Under the pieces are notes generated by a model, which saw nothing but the letters and a program-made list of their open reading frames with translations, was not told where the DNA came from and did no database searches. A stretch of DNA of 64,000 bases from JAICJC01 sp963709425 (lineage in GTDB: Bacteria; Actinomycetota; Thermoleophilia; Gaiellales; JAICJC01), in NCBI GenBank assembly GCA_963709425.1, contig CAVPWG010000004.1:124001-188000 (forward strand). Direction: 5' to 3'. Numbering within the stretch: the first letter of the stretch is position 1; each line of letters begins with the position of its first letter. Shown one piece after another: positions 16,593 to 24,866 of the stretch. The position numbers and the translations under genes were made by a program.

Positions 16593-17676
16593 GCTCCACC
16601 CTCCGTGGCCGCGGCGCGAGCGACGTCACGATCTCGTAGTTGATCGTGCCGGCGATCCGGGCCCACTCCTCGGCCAGGATGCGCTCGCCGCCGTCCTCCC
16701 CGATCAGCGTCACGACGTCGCCGGGCTCGACGTCGCACTCCGAGCCGATCACGAACGTCAGCTGATGCATGCTCACGGTGGCGGCCACGAGGCGGCGGCG
16801 GCCCCGGACGAGCACGTCGGCCTTGCCGGAGAGGACGCGCGGCACGCCGTCGGCATAGCCCACCGGGACGAGCCCGATCCACGTCGGCCCGGACGCCACG
16901 AACCGCCGGCCGTAGCCCGCGCTCTCGCCGGTCGCGAGCAGCTTCACGTCGGCGACGAAGCTCTCGAGCCGGATCGCCGGAGCGAGGCCGTCGGCGGCCG
17001 GATCGGTCCCGAACGGCGAGAGGCCGTAGACGGCGATCCCGCACCGGACCGCGTCGAAGCGGGCCTCGGGATAGCGAAGGACGGCGGCGCTGTTTCCGAT
17101 GTGGCGCCTGCAGGCGGGGAAGCGCTCCGCCAGCTCGCCGAACCGGGCGATCTGACCGCGGGTGAACGCCTCGTCGGCGTCGGCCACCGCCAGGTGGCTC
17201 ATCAGGCCGCCGAGGGCGAGGACGTCGCCGCCGGCGAGCTGCTCGCCCACCCGCAGCGCGTCGTCCGCAGCCATCCCCCAGCGCCCCATCCCGGTGTCGG
17301 CCTTGACGTGGACCCCGAGCGGCGAGCGGGCGGCGGCCCGGAGGCGGGCGAAGCCCTCCACCGAGGTCACCGTGACGTCGACACCCTCGACCTCGCTCTC
17401 CTGGCCGGAAACGAGCGGCGCCATCACGAGCACGGGCACGTCGCCCAGCTCGTCCCGCAGACCGCGGGCCTCGTCCCAGGTGGTGACGCACAGCCGCTCC
17501 GCGCCGGCCGCGAGCGCGGTGCCGCCCACCGCGGCCGCACCGTGCCCGTAGCCGTCGGCCTTGACGACGGCCCACACCTCGGCGCTCCCGGCGGCGTCGC
17601 GCAGGCGGGCGACGTTGGCGGCGACCGCGGCAAGGTCGACCGTCACCGTCGCGCGGGCACCGGCCGTTCCGATCAC
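16573..17676 (-). CDS. alr: Alanine racemase
   Basis: 367 aa PLP enzyme interconverting L- and D-alanine for peptidoglycan synthesis. The PLP lysine lies in VVKADGYGHG (Lys39), and the catalytic tyrosine of the C-terminal domain is in VPVGYADGVPR; MSHLAVAD and GMGRWG are also family-typical. GTG at 17676 overlaps the nnr stop (GTGA) and has GGAGG upstream within the nnr coding end. It sits third in the operon after acpS and nnr, an arrangement common in Gram-positive bacteria. Confidence 0.95.
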   Translation of the reverse strand: MIGTAGARATVTVDLAAVAANVARLRDAAGSAEVWAVVKADGYGHGAAAVGGTALAAGAERLCVTTWDEARGLRDELGDVPVLVMAPLVSGQESEVEGVDVTVTSVEGFARLRAAARSPLGVHVKADTGMGRWGMAADDALRVGEQLAGGDVLALGGLMSHLAVADADEAFTRGQIARFGELAERFPACRRHIGNSAAVLRYPEARFDAVRCGIAVYGLSPFGTDPAADGLAPAIRLESFVADVKLLATGESAGYGRRFVASGPTWIGLVPVGYADGVPRVLSGKADVLVRGRRRLVAATVSMHQLTFVIGSECDVEPGDVVTLIGEDGGERILAEEWARIAGTINYEIVTSLAPRPRRVEHVLRGA

Positions 17677-19145
17677 GGAAGCACCTCCGGGAGCGCGTCG
17701 ATCACATCGGTCGCGATGATGCCCGACGGCCCGCGCCGCTCGACCGCCCGCCGCCCGGCGAGGCCGTGCACCTCCGCTGCGATGCACGTCGCGACGCCCG
17801 GATCGCCGCCCTTGGCGAGCATCGCGGCCACGGCTCCGGTGAGGACGTCCCCCGACCCCGCCGTGGCCAGCCCGGGCGGGCCGGCGTGGGACACGCCCAG
17901 GCCCCCGTCGGGGTCGGCGACCAGTGTGTCGGACCCCTTGAGCAGGACGATGCAGCCGCTCGCGGCCACGGCCCTGCGCACGGCTTCGAGCCGGTTGGCC
18001 CGCACCCAGTCGGCCTCGACGCCGAGCAGCCGGGCCATCTCGCCCTCGTGCGGCGTGAGCACCGTCGGGCCGGGGCGCTGCCGCAGGCGCCCCAGCCGGC
18101 CGCTGAACGCGAAGAGTCCGTCCGCGTCGATGACGATCGGCCCCGCGTGCTCCGCGGCGACGCGCCGGGCGAGCGCGACCGCCTCGTCCGACCGGCCGAG
18201 TCCCGGGCCGAGCGCGACCGCGTCGGCACGTGCGAGCAGGTCGAGCGCGTCGGGCAGCGCGCGCACCATGATCTCGGGCACGCGCCCCTCGAGCGCCGGA
18301 ACGGCCTCCTTCGGCGCGGCGATCCAGGCGACGCCCGCCGAGGCCCGGAGCGCGGCGAGCGCGGTCATGAGCGGCGCCCCGATGTAGCCGGGCGCGCCCC
18401 CGATCACGAGGACGGCCCCGGCCGTGTACTTCGAGCCGCGGACGGCCTTCGGCCAGGCGGCCGCCAGCGTCTGAGGGCCCAGCAGGGTGGCCGCCGTCCC
18501 CTGATCGACGCTCGGCGGGATGCCGATGTCGGCGACGACGACGCGGCAGGCGGCGCTCCTCCCGGGCTCGATCGCCGTCCCGAGCTTGCGGCCGTGGAAA
18601 CAGACCGTGACGTCGGCCGCGACGGCCGCTCCCGCGACGGCCCCGGTCGAAGCGTCGACACCAGACGGCACGTCGAGCGCGACGACGGTGCCGATCGGCG
18701 GCCGCATCGCCTCGATCGCCCCCGCGGCGGCACCCCGCGGCGCGCCGCGAAAGCCGGTGCCGAGAAGCGCGTCGACGACGACGTCCGCCCGCGTGAGGCG
18801 CGCGCGGCGCACGCCGTCCACGACCTCGATGCCGAGCGTGCGCGCGATGTCGTGATTCAGGCGGGCGTCAGCCGGGAGCTTGCGGGCGTCGCCCGCGACC
18901 AGGCACTCGACCTCCCAGCCGGCGCCGTGCAGGTGGCGGGCGACCACGAACCCGTCGCCGCCGTTGTTCCCGGCGCCGCACACGACCGCGGCTCGCCCGC
19001 CCGCGCCGAGCTGCATGATCTCCTCAGCGGCGGCGAGGCCGGCGCGCTCCATCAGCACGGCGCCGGGGATGCCGACGCCCTGGATCGCGGCGGCGTCGAC
19101 GGCACGCATCTCGTCGGCCGTGTAGAGCGCGAGCGGGCCGCTCAT
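17673..19145 (-). CDS. nnr: Bifunctional NAD(P)H-hydrate epimerase / dehydratase
   Basis: 490 aa repair enzyme. The N-terminal YjeF_N epimerase domain (about 1-205) contains GAGNNGGDGFVVARHL and DALLGTGFRG. The C-terminal ribokinase-fold dehydratase domain (about 220-490) has KYTAGAVLVIGG, VIDADGL, LTPHEGEMARLLG and the catalytic region ATAGSGDVLTGAVAA. Together they restore hydrated NAD(P)H; the dehydratase is ADP- or ATP-dependent. ATG at 19145 overlaps the acpS stop (ATGA). Confidence 0.95.
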   Translation of the reverse strand: MSGPLALYTADEMRAVDAAAIQGVGIPGAVLMERAGLAAAEEIMQLGAGGRAAVVCGAGNNGGDGFVVARHLHGAGWEVECLVAGDARKLPADARLNHDIARTLGIEVVDGVRRARLTRADVVVDALLGTGFRGAPRGAAAGAIEAMRPPIGTVVALDVPSGVDASTGAVAGAAVAADVTVCFHGRKLGTAIEPGRSAACRVVVADIGIPPSVDQGTAATLLGPQTLAAAWPKAVRGSKYTAGAVLVIGGAPGYIGAPLMTALAALRASAGVAWIAAPKEAVPALEGRVPEIMVRALPDALDLLARADAVALGPGLGRSDEAVALARRVAAEHAGPIVIDADGLFAFSGRLGRLRQRPGPTVLTPHEGEMARLLGVEADWVRANRLEAVRRAVAASGCIVLLKGSDTLVADPDGGLGVSHAGPPGLATAGSGDVLTGAVAAMLAKGGDPGVATCIAAEVHGLAGRRAVERRGPSGIIATDVIDALPEVLP

Positions 19146-19501
19146 GCGTCGTGCACGATGGCGACGGCCGCCGCCATCCCCTTGGAATGCGTCATCGAGA
19201 GATCGATGCCTCCGGCGCTCACGCGCTTGGCCCAGGCCGCCGTGCGGCCGGTCAGGCTCACGCCCGGCTTCGGCCGGCCCACGATCTCGATCTCGCGCCA
19301 CGTGAACGGGACGCCGAACCCGAGCGCCTTGCCGACCGCCTCCTTGCCGGCGAACCGGGCGGCGAAGTGCTGAGGCGGGTTGGCCCGCGACATGCAGTAC
19401 TCCCGCTCGGCCGGCGTGAACACGCGCTCGATGAACCGCGGGTGACGGACGAGGGCCCGTGCAACCCGGTCGATCTCGATCAGGTCGATCCCAACCCGCA
19501 T
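19142..19501 (-). CDS. acpS: Holo-[acyl-carrier-protein] synthase
   Basis: 119 aa. Transfers 4'-phosphopantetheine from CoA to acyl carrier protein. MRVGIDLIEIDRVARAL and FAGKEAVGKALG contain the Mg2+-binding Asp and Glu, and the C-terminal SMTHSKGMAAAVAIV matches the family. Start ATG at 19501 is preferred over ATG 19510, because family members begin near this point and a TAGTAT box lies 7 nt upstream of it. First gene of a five-gene operon (acpS, nnr, alr, cca, methyltransferase), divergent from an MBL-fold gene. Confidence 0.94.
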   Translation of the reverse strand: MRVGIDLIEIDRVARALVRHPRFIERVFTPAEREYCMSRANPPQHFAARFAGKEAVGKALGFGVPFTWREIEIVGRPKPGVSLTGRTAAWAKRVSAGGIDLSMTHSKGMAAAVAIVHDA

Positions 19502-19508
19502 GCCGGCC

Positions 19509-19514
19509 ATACTA
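19509..19514 (-). promoter_or_regulatory. -10 box of leaderless acpS promoter
   Basis: TAGTAT on the minus strand, 7 nt before ATG 19501. It overlaps the divergent plus-strand box at 19513-19518, so the two promoters share DNA and may exclude each other. Confidence 0.5.
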
Positions 19515-19518
19515 TGCT
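19513..19518 (+). promoter_or_regulatory. -10 box of leaderless MBL-fold gene
   Basis: TATGCT, 6 nt before GTG 19525. Only six bases separate the box from the start codon, so there is no room for a ribosome binding site. Confidence 0.5.
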
Positions 19519-19524
19519 AGGGGT

Positions 19525-20343
19525 GTGCCGCGAGCGGTTCCCCTGACGCCCACCGCCACGTGGTGGCCGAGCAGCCTCTACCAGACGACAACGCTCGAGC
19601 TGCGCCGCGGCAGCGAGCGGCTCCTCGTCGATCCGGGCATCTCGCCCTGGGAGATCGACGAGGTCGTCACCGCCCGGTCGGACCCCGTCACCCAGGTGCT
19701 CGTCACCCATGCCGACTGGGATCACGTGATGGCACTGGGCGTCCTTCCCGACGCGCCCGTGACCGCTTCCATCCGCGCCGCCGAGCGCATCCGCTCAGGT
19801 GAGGCGAGGGCATCGATCGAGAAGGAGTCGGTCGAGGCCTACGTTCCGTATGTGGCCCTCGATGCGCTCCACTGCGAGCAGGATGTGGAGCCACCGGCCG
19901 ACGTCATGCTCGGGCCCTGGAGCGCCGTCTGCCGCGCCGGCAACGGCCATACCGACGACGGCCTGATCACGTGGTTCCCGGACGAGCGCATCCTGGTGGT
20001 CGGGGACTACCTCTCGGAGCTCGAGATCCCGTTCTCGTACTCGTCAGTGCGCGACTACCAGGGCACCCTGCACACGCTGATCGGCGTCATCGAGCGTGAG
20101 CAGCCCGAGTTCGTGGTCGTCGGGCACGGACGGCCGCACTCCGCCGAGCGGGCGCTCGCGATCGCCGACGAGGACCTGGACTACATCGACGCGGTGCTGG
20201 CGTTCGCCGATGCCGGCTGCCCGGCCGACCAGGCCGAGCGGATCGGCGTGCCGTTCCGAGGCGGCGGCCCGTACGACCGCGTGGCCCACGGAGCCAACGT
20301 CAAGCTGGCCTGCGAAGCGGCCGGCGCACAAATTCCGGCCTGA
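19525..20343 (+). CDS. MBL-fold metallo-hydrolase-like protein
   Basis: 272 aa from GTG 19525. The metallo-beta-lactamase fold is indicated by LLVDPGIS, VLVTHADWDHVMALG (about 58-72), GNGHTDDGLITW and VVVGHGRPHS. Motif 1 reads HADWDH (His62, Asp64, Asp66, His67) instead of the usual HxHxDH, so one metal-binding His is replaced by Asp. Function may be a hydrolase with altered metal site; the substrate is unknown. Cytoplasmic, no signal peptide. Confidence 0.83.
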   Translation: MPRAVPLTPTATWWPSSLYQTTTLELRRGSERLLVDPGISPWEIDEVVTARSDPVTQVLVTHADWDHVMALGVLPDAPVTASIRAAERIRSGEARASIEKESVEAYVPYVALDALHCEQDVEPPADVMLGPWSAVCRAGNGHTDDGLITWFPDERILVVGDYLSELEIPFSYSSVRDYQGTLHTLIGVIEREQPEFVVVGHGRPHSAERALAIADEDLDYIDAVLAFADAGCPADQAERIGVPFRGGGPYDRVAHGANVKLACEAAGAQIPA

Positions 20344-20382
20344 GCCTCTTTCGTCCGCGGCGCTCGTGCCGATAACGGACAT

Positions 20383-20649
20383 GTGCCCCGTATCGTCCAG
20401 ATCCGCCGCCACCACCTCGGCCCGCGCGTCTACGTGGCCGGCGTGCGTGTGCACGAGTGCTGGGCGGGCCTCGCTGCCTCCCTGGCACTGCTCGCGGCCG
20501 AGGCGACGAACCACACCGAGCACCGCCGCTTCGAGACGGCCATCGCCCTGGTCGCCACCTGGATGATGGCCAAGGACTGGCCGGACTTCTTCCCGTCACG
20601 CCGCGACACGTACGCGTGGCGCGTGGGAGTGCACCGCCGCGACGGCTGA
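20383..20649 (+). CDS. Hypothetical protein, 88 aa
   Basis: Begins MPRIVQIRRHHLGPRVYVAGVRVHECWAG; no family recognised. The first third is strand-rich and basic, the middle a hydrophobic helix (LAASLALLAAEATN), the end Trp- and Arg-rich. GTG start at 20383, 39 nt after the MBL gene in the same direction. It could be a small soluble protein; the hydrophobic helix is too short to be a clear membrane anchor. Confidence 0.6.
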   Translation: MPRIVQIRRHHLGPRVYVAGVRVHECWAGLAASLALLAAEATNHTEHRRFETAIALVATWMMAKDWPDFFPSRRDTYAWRVGVHRRDG

Positions 20650-20674
20650 GCCGCCGCGACGGTGCGAGTGCCCG

Positions 20675-21841
20675 CTACTCCTTGAACATCCCGAACATCT
20701 GCTGAGCGACGCCGCCCAGCCTGGTGAAGTCGCCTCCGACCACCAGCGTGCTCGGGCCCGCGGCGATCGTGAAGACGCCGAGGTTGCTGTTGGCCGCCGG
20801 GTGCCACGACTGGAGCGCACCGGTCGCGTCGTCGACAGCCATCAGGTGGTTCCGGCTCGCGACCCGGGTGCAGAAGTTGTTCCCCGGGATCGGGCCACAG
20901 TAGGCCTCGAAGTGGCCTCCCGCATAGGCGATACCGTCGATCACGACGACGTTCTCGACGTTTCCGGTGACGCCCTCGATCCAGACGAGGTCGCCGGTGG
21001 CGGGGTTGAACTTCATGAACGAGCCGCCGTTACCGGTGCCCGCGCCGTAGATGAAGCCGCCGAAGTTGGAGAGCCCGACGACGTCGAACGGGCGGAACGA
21101 GCCGCGCGTCGGCCCGTGCCACGTCCATGCGACGGACGTGCCGGTGTTGGGGTCGACCGCGCCGATCGCGTTGCTCGAGACGCCGTTCAGCGTGTTGAAC
21201 GCCCCGCCGATGACGACGCGGTTCGAGCCGTCGTTCGTGGTCAGGATCGCGTCCACCGGGCCGTCCGTGACGGGCGCCCAGCCCGACTGGAAGGCGCCGC
21301 TGGCCGGATCGAACGCGCCGCTGTAGTTCCGCGGTGCGGTGAACGCGCCGCCCAGGTACAGGTGGCCGTTCGACAGGTCGATCGTGCGCACCTCGCCGTT
21401 CAGGCCCGACACGCGGAAGGCGGTGTTGACGGCCCCTGTACTGGCGTTCACGGCCGCGGCCCTCTTGCGGTTCGCGCCGCCGACGGTACCGAAGCCGCCG
21501 CCGAGATAGATGTTGTTGCCGTTGACGTAGATCGCGCTCACGAGGCCGTTCACGTTCGGGTTCCACGGCAGGAGCGCGCCGGTCGTCAGGTTGATCGCCG
21601 CCGCGTGATTTCGCGTGACCTCGCCCGTTCCGGCGGAAGCACCCGAGGGGCGCAGCGACGTGAACTTCCCGCCGATGTAGGCGGTGGTGCCGCTGACCGT
21701 GATCGTGGTGACACGGCCGTTCGTCTGCCACGACGGCACCGGCCTCGAGCCGACGATCGCGGCGTGTGCGGGTGCGGCCAGCGCCGCCCACGCGGTGACG
21801 GCCAGCGCCGCCTTCAACAGGGTCGTCCTACCCACAGTCAT
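20675..21841 (-). CDS. Secreted beta-propeller protein
   Basis: 388 aa. A signal peptide (TLLKAALAVTAWAALAAPAHA, cleavage after AHA at about residue 28) is followed by repeated blades with the form YIGGKFTSL, YLGGGFGTV, YLGGAFTAP, VIGGAFNTL and VVGGDFTRL, each followed by an Ala-rich strand and DPxTG turn. This spacing of about 45-60 residues resembles DUF5122/delta-60 type propeller repeats found in secreted proteins. A strong ribosome binding site (GAGGAGG) precedes the ATG. The role is unknown; extracellular binding is likely. Confidence 0.8.
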   Translation of the reverse strand: MTVGRTTLLKAALAVTAWAALAAPAHAAIVGSRPVPSWQTNGRVTTITVSGTTAYIGGKFTSLRPSGASAGTGEVTRNHAAAINLTTGALLPWNPNVNGLVSAIYVNGNNIYLGGGFGTVGGANRKRAAAVNASTGAVNTAFRVSGLNGEVRTIDLSNGHLYLGGAFTAPRNYSGAFDPASGAFQSGWAPVTDGPVDAILTTNDGSNRVVIGGAFNTLNGVSSNAIGAVDPNTGTSVAWTWHGPTRGSFRPFDVVGLSNFGGFIYGAGTGNGGSFMKFNPATGDLVWIEGVTGNVENVVVIDGIAYAGGHFEAYCGPIPGNNFCTRVASRNHLMAVDDATGALQSWHPAANSNLGVFTIAAGPSTLVVGGDFTRLGGVAQQMFGMFKE

Positions 21842-21956
21842 GCCTCCTCGATGCCTTATCCCGCAAGCCTACGACGATGCCGGCACCTGTCAAGATCTGG
21901 TGGGCTCGTGTGGGCAATGTGGCACGCCGTTCGTGAAACAGTGGTACCTGGTACCG

Positions 21957-22586
21957 ATGGTTCATCCGCTCCGGAACCGCGTGACGCCGCTCGGTGAGTT
22001 GGTGTCCCATCCTGCTCGGGGGCTCGTGTACGGAAACCGCGGTTGCCTCCACGACGACGCCGGCCGGATCCGGCGGAGCCACAACGGCCGGCGCTGGATC
22101 GCCTGCCGGCTCGAGTTCCGCGGCTGGCTGCGGCGGCCGCTGCTTCAGCCCGGGAAGTTCACGGAGCTCTTCTTCCTCGACGAGGCGACCGCGATGGCGG
22201 CCGGGCACCGGGCGTGCGCACTCTGCCGGCGGGAGGACTACAACCGCCTGGGGGCGATCTGGCGGGAGCTCCACCCGGAACAGACCGGCGCCGACGCCAT
22301 CGACGCGCAGCTTCACGGCGAGCGGCTCTCGGGGCGTGGCCGGCGGATTCACGATGTCGCCGCCGCCGACCTGCCCGACGGCGCCTTCGTCCTGCACGAG
22401 CAGGAGCCGTGGCTCGTGCTCGGCGGCGAGCTCCGGCGATGGACGCCGGTGGGCTACGACCGTCGCGTGCGCCGGCCCACGGGCCGTGCGCTCGCGATCA
22501 CGCCGCCGTCCCTGGTCGGGGTCCTGCGATCGGGCTGGGAGCCGCTCGTCCCGCTGCTTCACCCCACGGCGATCGACGGTCGATGA
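21957..22586 (+). CDS. Conserved hypothetical protein, about 209 aa
   Basis: Starts MVHPLRNRVTPLGELV. It contains ARGLVYGNRGCLHD, WIACRLEFRGW, GKFTELFFLDEATAMAAGHRACALCRREDYNRL and WTPVGY motifs. I recognise this as a pattern of uncharacterised bacterial proteins but know no function. Two cysteine sites (CLHD and CALC) could bind metal. No signal peptide. The start was chosen at ATG 21957, where the family-like sequence begins. It runs divergent from the propeller gene and ends just before a 31-nt palindromic repeat. Confidence 0.7.
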   Translation: MVHPLRNRVTPLGELVSHPARGLVYGNRGCLHDDAGRIRRSHNGRRWIACRLEFRGWLRRPLLQPGKFTELFFLDEATAMAAGHRACALCRREDYNRLGAIWRELHPEQTGADAIDAQLHGERLSGRGRRIHDVAAADLPDGAFVLHEQEPWLVLGGELRRWTPVGYDRRVRRPTGRALAITPPSLVGVLRSGWEPLVPLLHPTAIDGR

Positions 22587-22592
22587 ACGGCG

Positions 22593-22623
22593 TGCAATAG
22601 TGGGGTCTGACCCCGTTCTTGCA
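22593..22623. repeat. 31-nt palindromic element, copy 1
   Basis: Begins TGCAA, has GGGGTCTGACCCC at its centre and ends TTGCA. It lies 7 nt after a stop codon and 11 nt before the stop of the convergent VOC gene. Other copies at 34921, 49127 and about 49161. Confidence 0.8.
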
Positions 22624-22633
22624 TCCCCATGGG

Positions 22634-23017
22634 TCAGCTCACGTCGTAGGTCGTGAGCTCGACCTGGTGGCCGTCGGGGTCGCGGATGTAGAGCGAGTGG
22701 CAGATCGTGTGGTCCCAGAGCTCCGCGCCGATCCCGCGCTCGCCGAGCGCGGCCCGGACGGCGTCGAAGCTCGGGCGGTCGAGCCGGATCGCGAAGTGGC
22801 GGCTCGCGCCGTCGGCCCCGACCGCATCCCCCGCGACCGGCTCGAACAAGGCCACGCATGCGTCGCCGTTGCAGAGGACGACCGGGTCGCCCTGCCCGTC
22901 CCACACGTCGGCGAACCGGCGCTCCATCGCGAGCACGTCCGCGTACCACGCGATCGAGCGCTCCATGTCGGCGACGACGAGGGCGACGTGGTCGAGCCCC
23001 TGCGTTCCAAAGGTCAT
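22634..23017 (-). CDS. VOC family protein (glyoxalase/dioxygenase fold)
   Basis: 127 aa. LDHVALVVADMERSIAWYADVL at the N-terminus and LYIRDPDGHQVELTTYD at the C-terminus are the paired beta-alpha-beta-beta-beta modules of the vicinal oxygen chelate superfamily. Metal ligands would be His near residue 10 and Glu in QVELT. Members include glyoxalase I-like enzymes, extradiol dioxygenases and bleomycin or fosfomycin binding proteins; function is not resolved. Divergent from the P-loop gene with 47 nt between starts. Confidence 0.85.
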   Translation of the reverse strand: MTFGTQGLDHVALVVADMERSIAWYADVLAMERRFADVWDGQGDPVVLCNGDACVALFEPVAGDAVGADGASRHFAIRLDRPSFDAVRAALGERGIGAELWDHTICHSLYIRDPDGHQVELTTYDVS

Positions 23018-23052
23018 CCGGCTTCGAAGGTAGCACGGATCGCGCCGCCACC

Positions 23053-23058
23053 TACGAT
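23053..23058 (+). promoter_or_regulatory. -10 box of leaderless tandem P-loop gene
   Basis: TACGAT, exactly 6 nt before ATG 23065. Confidence 0.5.
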
Positions 23059-23064
23059 CTGCTC

Positions 23065-24063
23065 ATGACGCCGCCGCTGGTCGTCTATCTGCTCTGTGGC
23101 TTCGTCGGTTCGGGCAAGACGACATACGCCCGCGGCCTCGAGGCCCAGGGGGTCGTGCGGCTCTCGATCGACGAGCATGTGTTTCGCCGACATGGACGGC
23201 ACGGGGTCGACTATCCGGAGCACGAGTACCCGGCCCATGCCGCTGCCGCGATCGATGAGCTCGACAACCGCCTCATCGAGCTGCTCGCCGAAGGACAGTC
23301 AGTCGTCCTCGACTTCGGCCTTTGGTCGAAGGTGGACCGCGACTGGTACAAGCGGCTGATCGAGCAGCACGGTGCTCGGTGGAGGCTCGTCTATTTCAGG
23401 GCCGACCCCGGGGTGCTCCGCCGGCGTCTCGACGAACGGAATCGCCGAAGCGACACCGACCCGAACGCGCTCAGGGTCGAGCACCGGCACTTCGAGGAGT
23501 TCCTCCACCCGCCATCCGGCGAGGCGAAGAGATTGTCGAACAGGTCTAGGCGGGTGCTGTTCCTCCTCATCGGATCGAGCGCCGCAGGCAAGACGTTCGC
23601 GCTGGACGAGCTGCGCCGGCGCGGCCTCGACATGGCCATTCACGACTTCGACGAGATCGGCGTCCCGCCCGGCGCCGACGAGGCGTGGCGCCGCCGATCC
23701 AACGAGGTGTGGATCCGCCGTGCGCTGGACCTCCAGGCCGAGGGGCGCGACCTGCTCCTCGCCGGTCAGACGCCGTATGCGGAGCTCCTCGCCTCGCCGT
23801 CGGCCACCCTTCTCGACGCGGTCGCCGTGTGCCTCATCGACTGCGACGACGAGACGCGCCTCGCCCGGATCCGCGCCCGAGGGCCGGAGTGGTTCTCGCG
23901 CAGCGGTGCCGAGCTCGCGGACTACCTCGCATGGGCGGAGTGGCTGCGTCGCCACGCCGGCGAGCCGGGCGGGCGGCTGGCGACGGTCGACACGTCCGGC
24001 GTTCCCGTCGAGCGGGTCGCGGATGCCGTCGTGGAGTGGATCGAGACCGAACGGCGGCGATAG
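23065..24063 (+). CDS. Tandem P-loop kinase/ATPase protein
   Basis: 332 aa with two consecutive P-loop modules. The first (about 1-155) has GFVGSGKTT (12-20), a downstream RLSIDEHVF and a lid-like RRRLDERNRR, as in AAA_33/zeta-toxin-like small-molecule kinases. The second (about 163-332) has GSSAAGKT (170-177), IHDFDEIG and LARIRARGPEW. Each half alone resembles a complete nucleoside- or antibiotic-kinase-like domain. ATG 23065 follows a TACGAT box by 6 nt. The substrate is unknown; duplication or fusion of two kinase genes is the simplest explanation. Confidence 0.78.
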   Translation: MTPPLVVYLLCGFVGSGKTTYARGLEAQGVVRLSIDEHVFRRHGRHGVDYPEHEYPAHAAAAIDELDNRLIELLAEGQSVVLDFGLWSKVDRDWYKRLIEQHGARWRLVYFRADPGVLRRRLDERNRRSDTDPNALRVEHRHFEEFLHPPSGEAKRLSNRSRRVLFLLIGSSAAGKTFALDELRRRGLDMAIHDFDEIGVPPGADEAWRRRSNEVWIRRALDLQAEGRDLLLAGQTPYAELLASPSATLLDAVAVCLIDCDDETRLARIRARGPEWFSRSGAELADYLAWAEWLRRHAGEPGGRLATVDTSGVPVERVADAVVEWIETERRR

Positions 24064-24104
24064 GTCGCCCGGGGCTCCGGGCGGTATCTTGTGTCGCGAA
24101 GGCC

Positions 24105-24866
24105 ATGACCATCCGCACCGCCACGACCTCCGTTCCCGTGGCCGCCGGTCTTTTCGCTGCGGCGGCCGTGGCGTGGCTCGTGGTCGTCGTCCAGGCGGGC
24201 GGGATGGAGTCCGCACCGGGGACGATGGGTCTCAGCGCGGCCGCGTTCCTCGGGCTGTGGGCCGTGATGATGGCGGCGATGATGCTGCCCGCGCTCGCGC
24301 CGCTCGGCGCGCTGTACGCCGGCGAGCGCCCGGGCCGGAGCGCACGTGCGGTCGGGCTTGCGGCCGGCTACGTGCTGACGTGGGCGCTCTTCGGCGGGCT
24401 CGCGCTGGCCGTCAGCGTCGCCGCCGGCGATCTGGCCGATCGCAACGAGTCGGCCGCCGCATGGGTGGGGGCCGGCCTGCTGATCGGGGCCGGGGTCTAC
24501 CAGCTGAGCCCGCTCAAGGATCGCTGTCTCTCGGCGTGCCGCTCGCCGCTCCACATCCTCATGCGAACCGGCGCGTATCGCGGTCAGCTTCGGCACGTGC
24601 GCGCCGGGATCTACCACGGCGCCTACTGCGTCGCCTGCTGCTGGTCGCTCATGATCGCGCTGATCGCGCTCGGCGTGATGGACCTGCGCTGGATGGTCGT
24701 CTTCGCGATCGTCATCACGCTCGAGAAGCTGTGGCGGTACGGGAGGTACGTCGCCCTCGTGGCCGGCATCGGGCTCATCGCGCTCGGCCTCATCGCACCG
24801 TCGCACCCCGGCATCGTCCCCGGCCTCCACCCCACGCCGATGCCGATGCCGATGGAGTCGATGTGA
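24105..24866 (+). CDS. DUF2182 membrane protein
   Basis: 253 aa with about six or seven membrane helices. The family signature is the WAVMMAAMMLPAL helix and the C-terminal CRSPL...GAYRGQ / GxxYCVACCWSLM segment with conserved cysteines, typical of DUF2182 predicted metal-binding membrane proteins. The C-terminus is Met/Pro-rich (HPTPMPMPMESM). Its stop overlaps the start of a DUF1326 gene (ATGTGA arrangement), and these two families are known to occur side by side, so they probably work together. The function of the pair is not established. Confidence 0.87.
   Translation: MTIRTATTSVPVAAGLFAAAAVAWLVVVVQAGGMESAPGTMGLSAAAFLGLWAVMMAAMMLPALAPLGALYAGERPGRSARAVGLAAGYVLTWALFGGLALAVSVAAGDLADRNESAAAWVGAGLLIGAGVYQLSPLKDRCLSACRSPLHILMRTGAYRGQLRHVRAGIYHGAYCVACCWSLMIALIALGVMDLRWMVVFAIVITLEKLWRYGRYVALVAGIGLIALGLIAPSHPGIVPGLHPTPMPMPMESM

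Noticed and set aside
16117..18387. 756-codon open frame on the plus strand across alr and nnr
   Set aside because: Antisense to two well-supported enzymes; product is Ser/Arg/Ala-rich with no recognisable motif.
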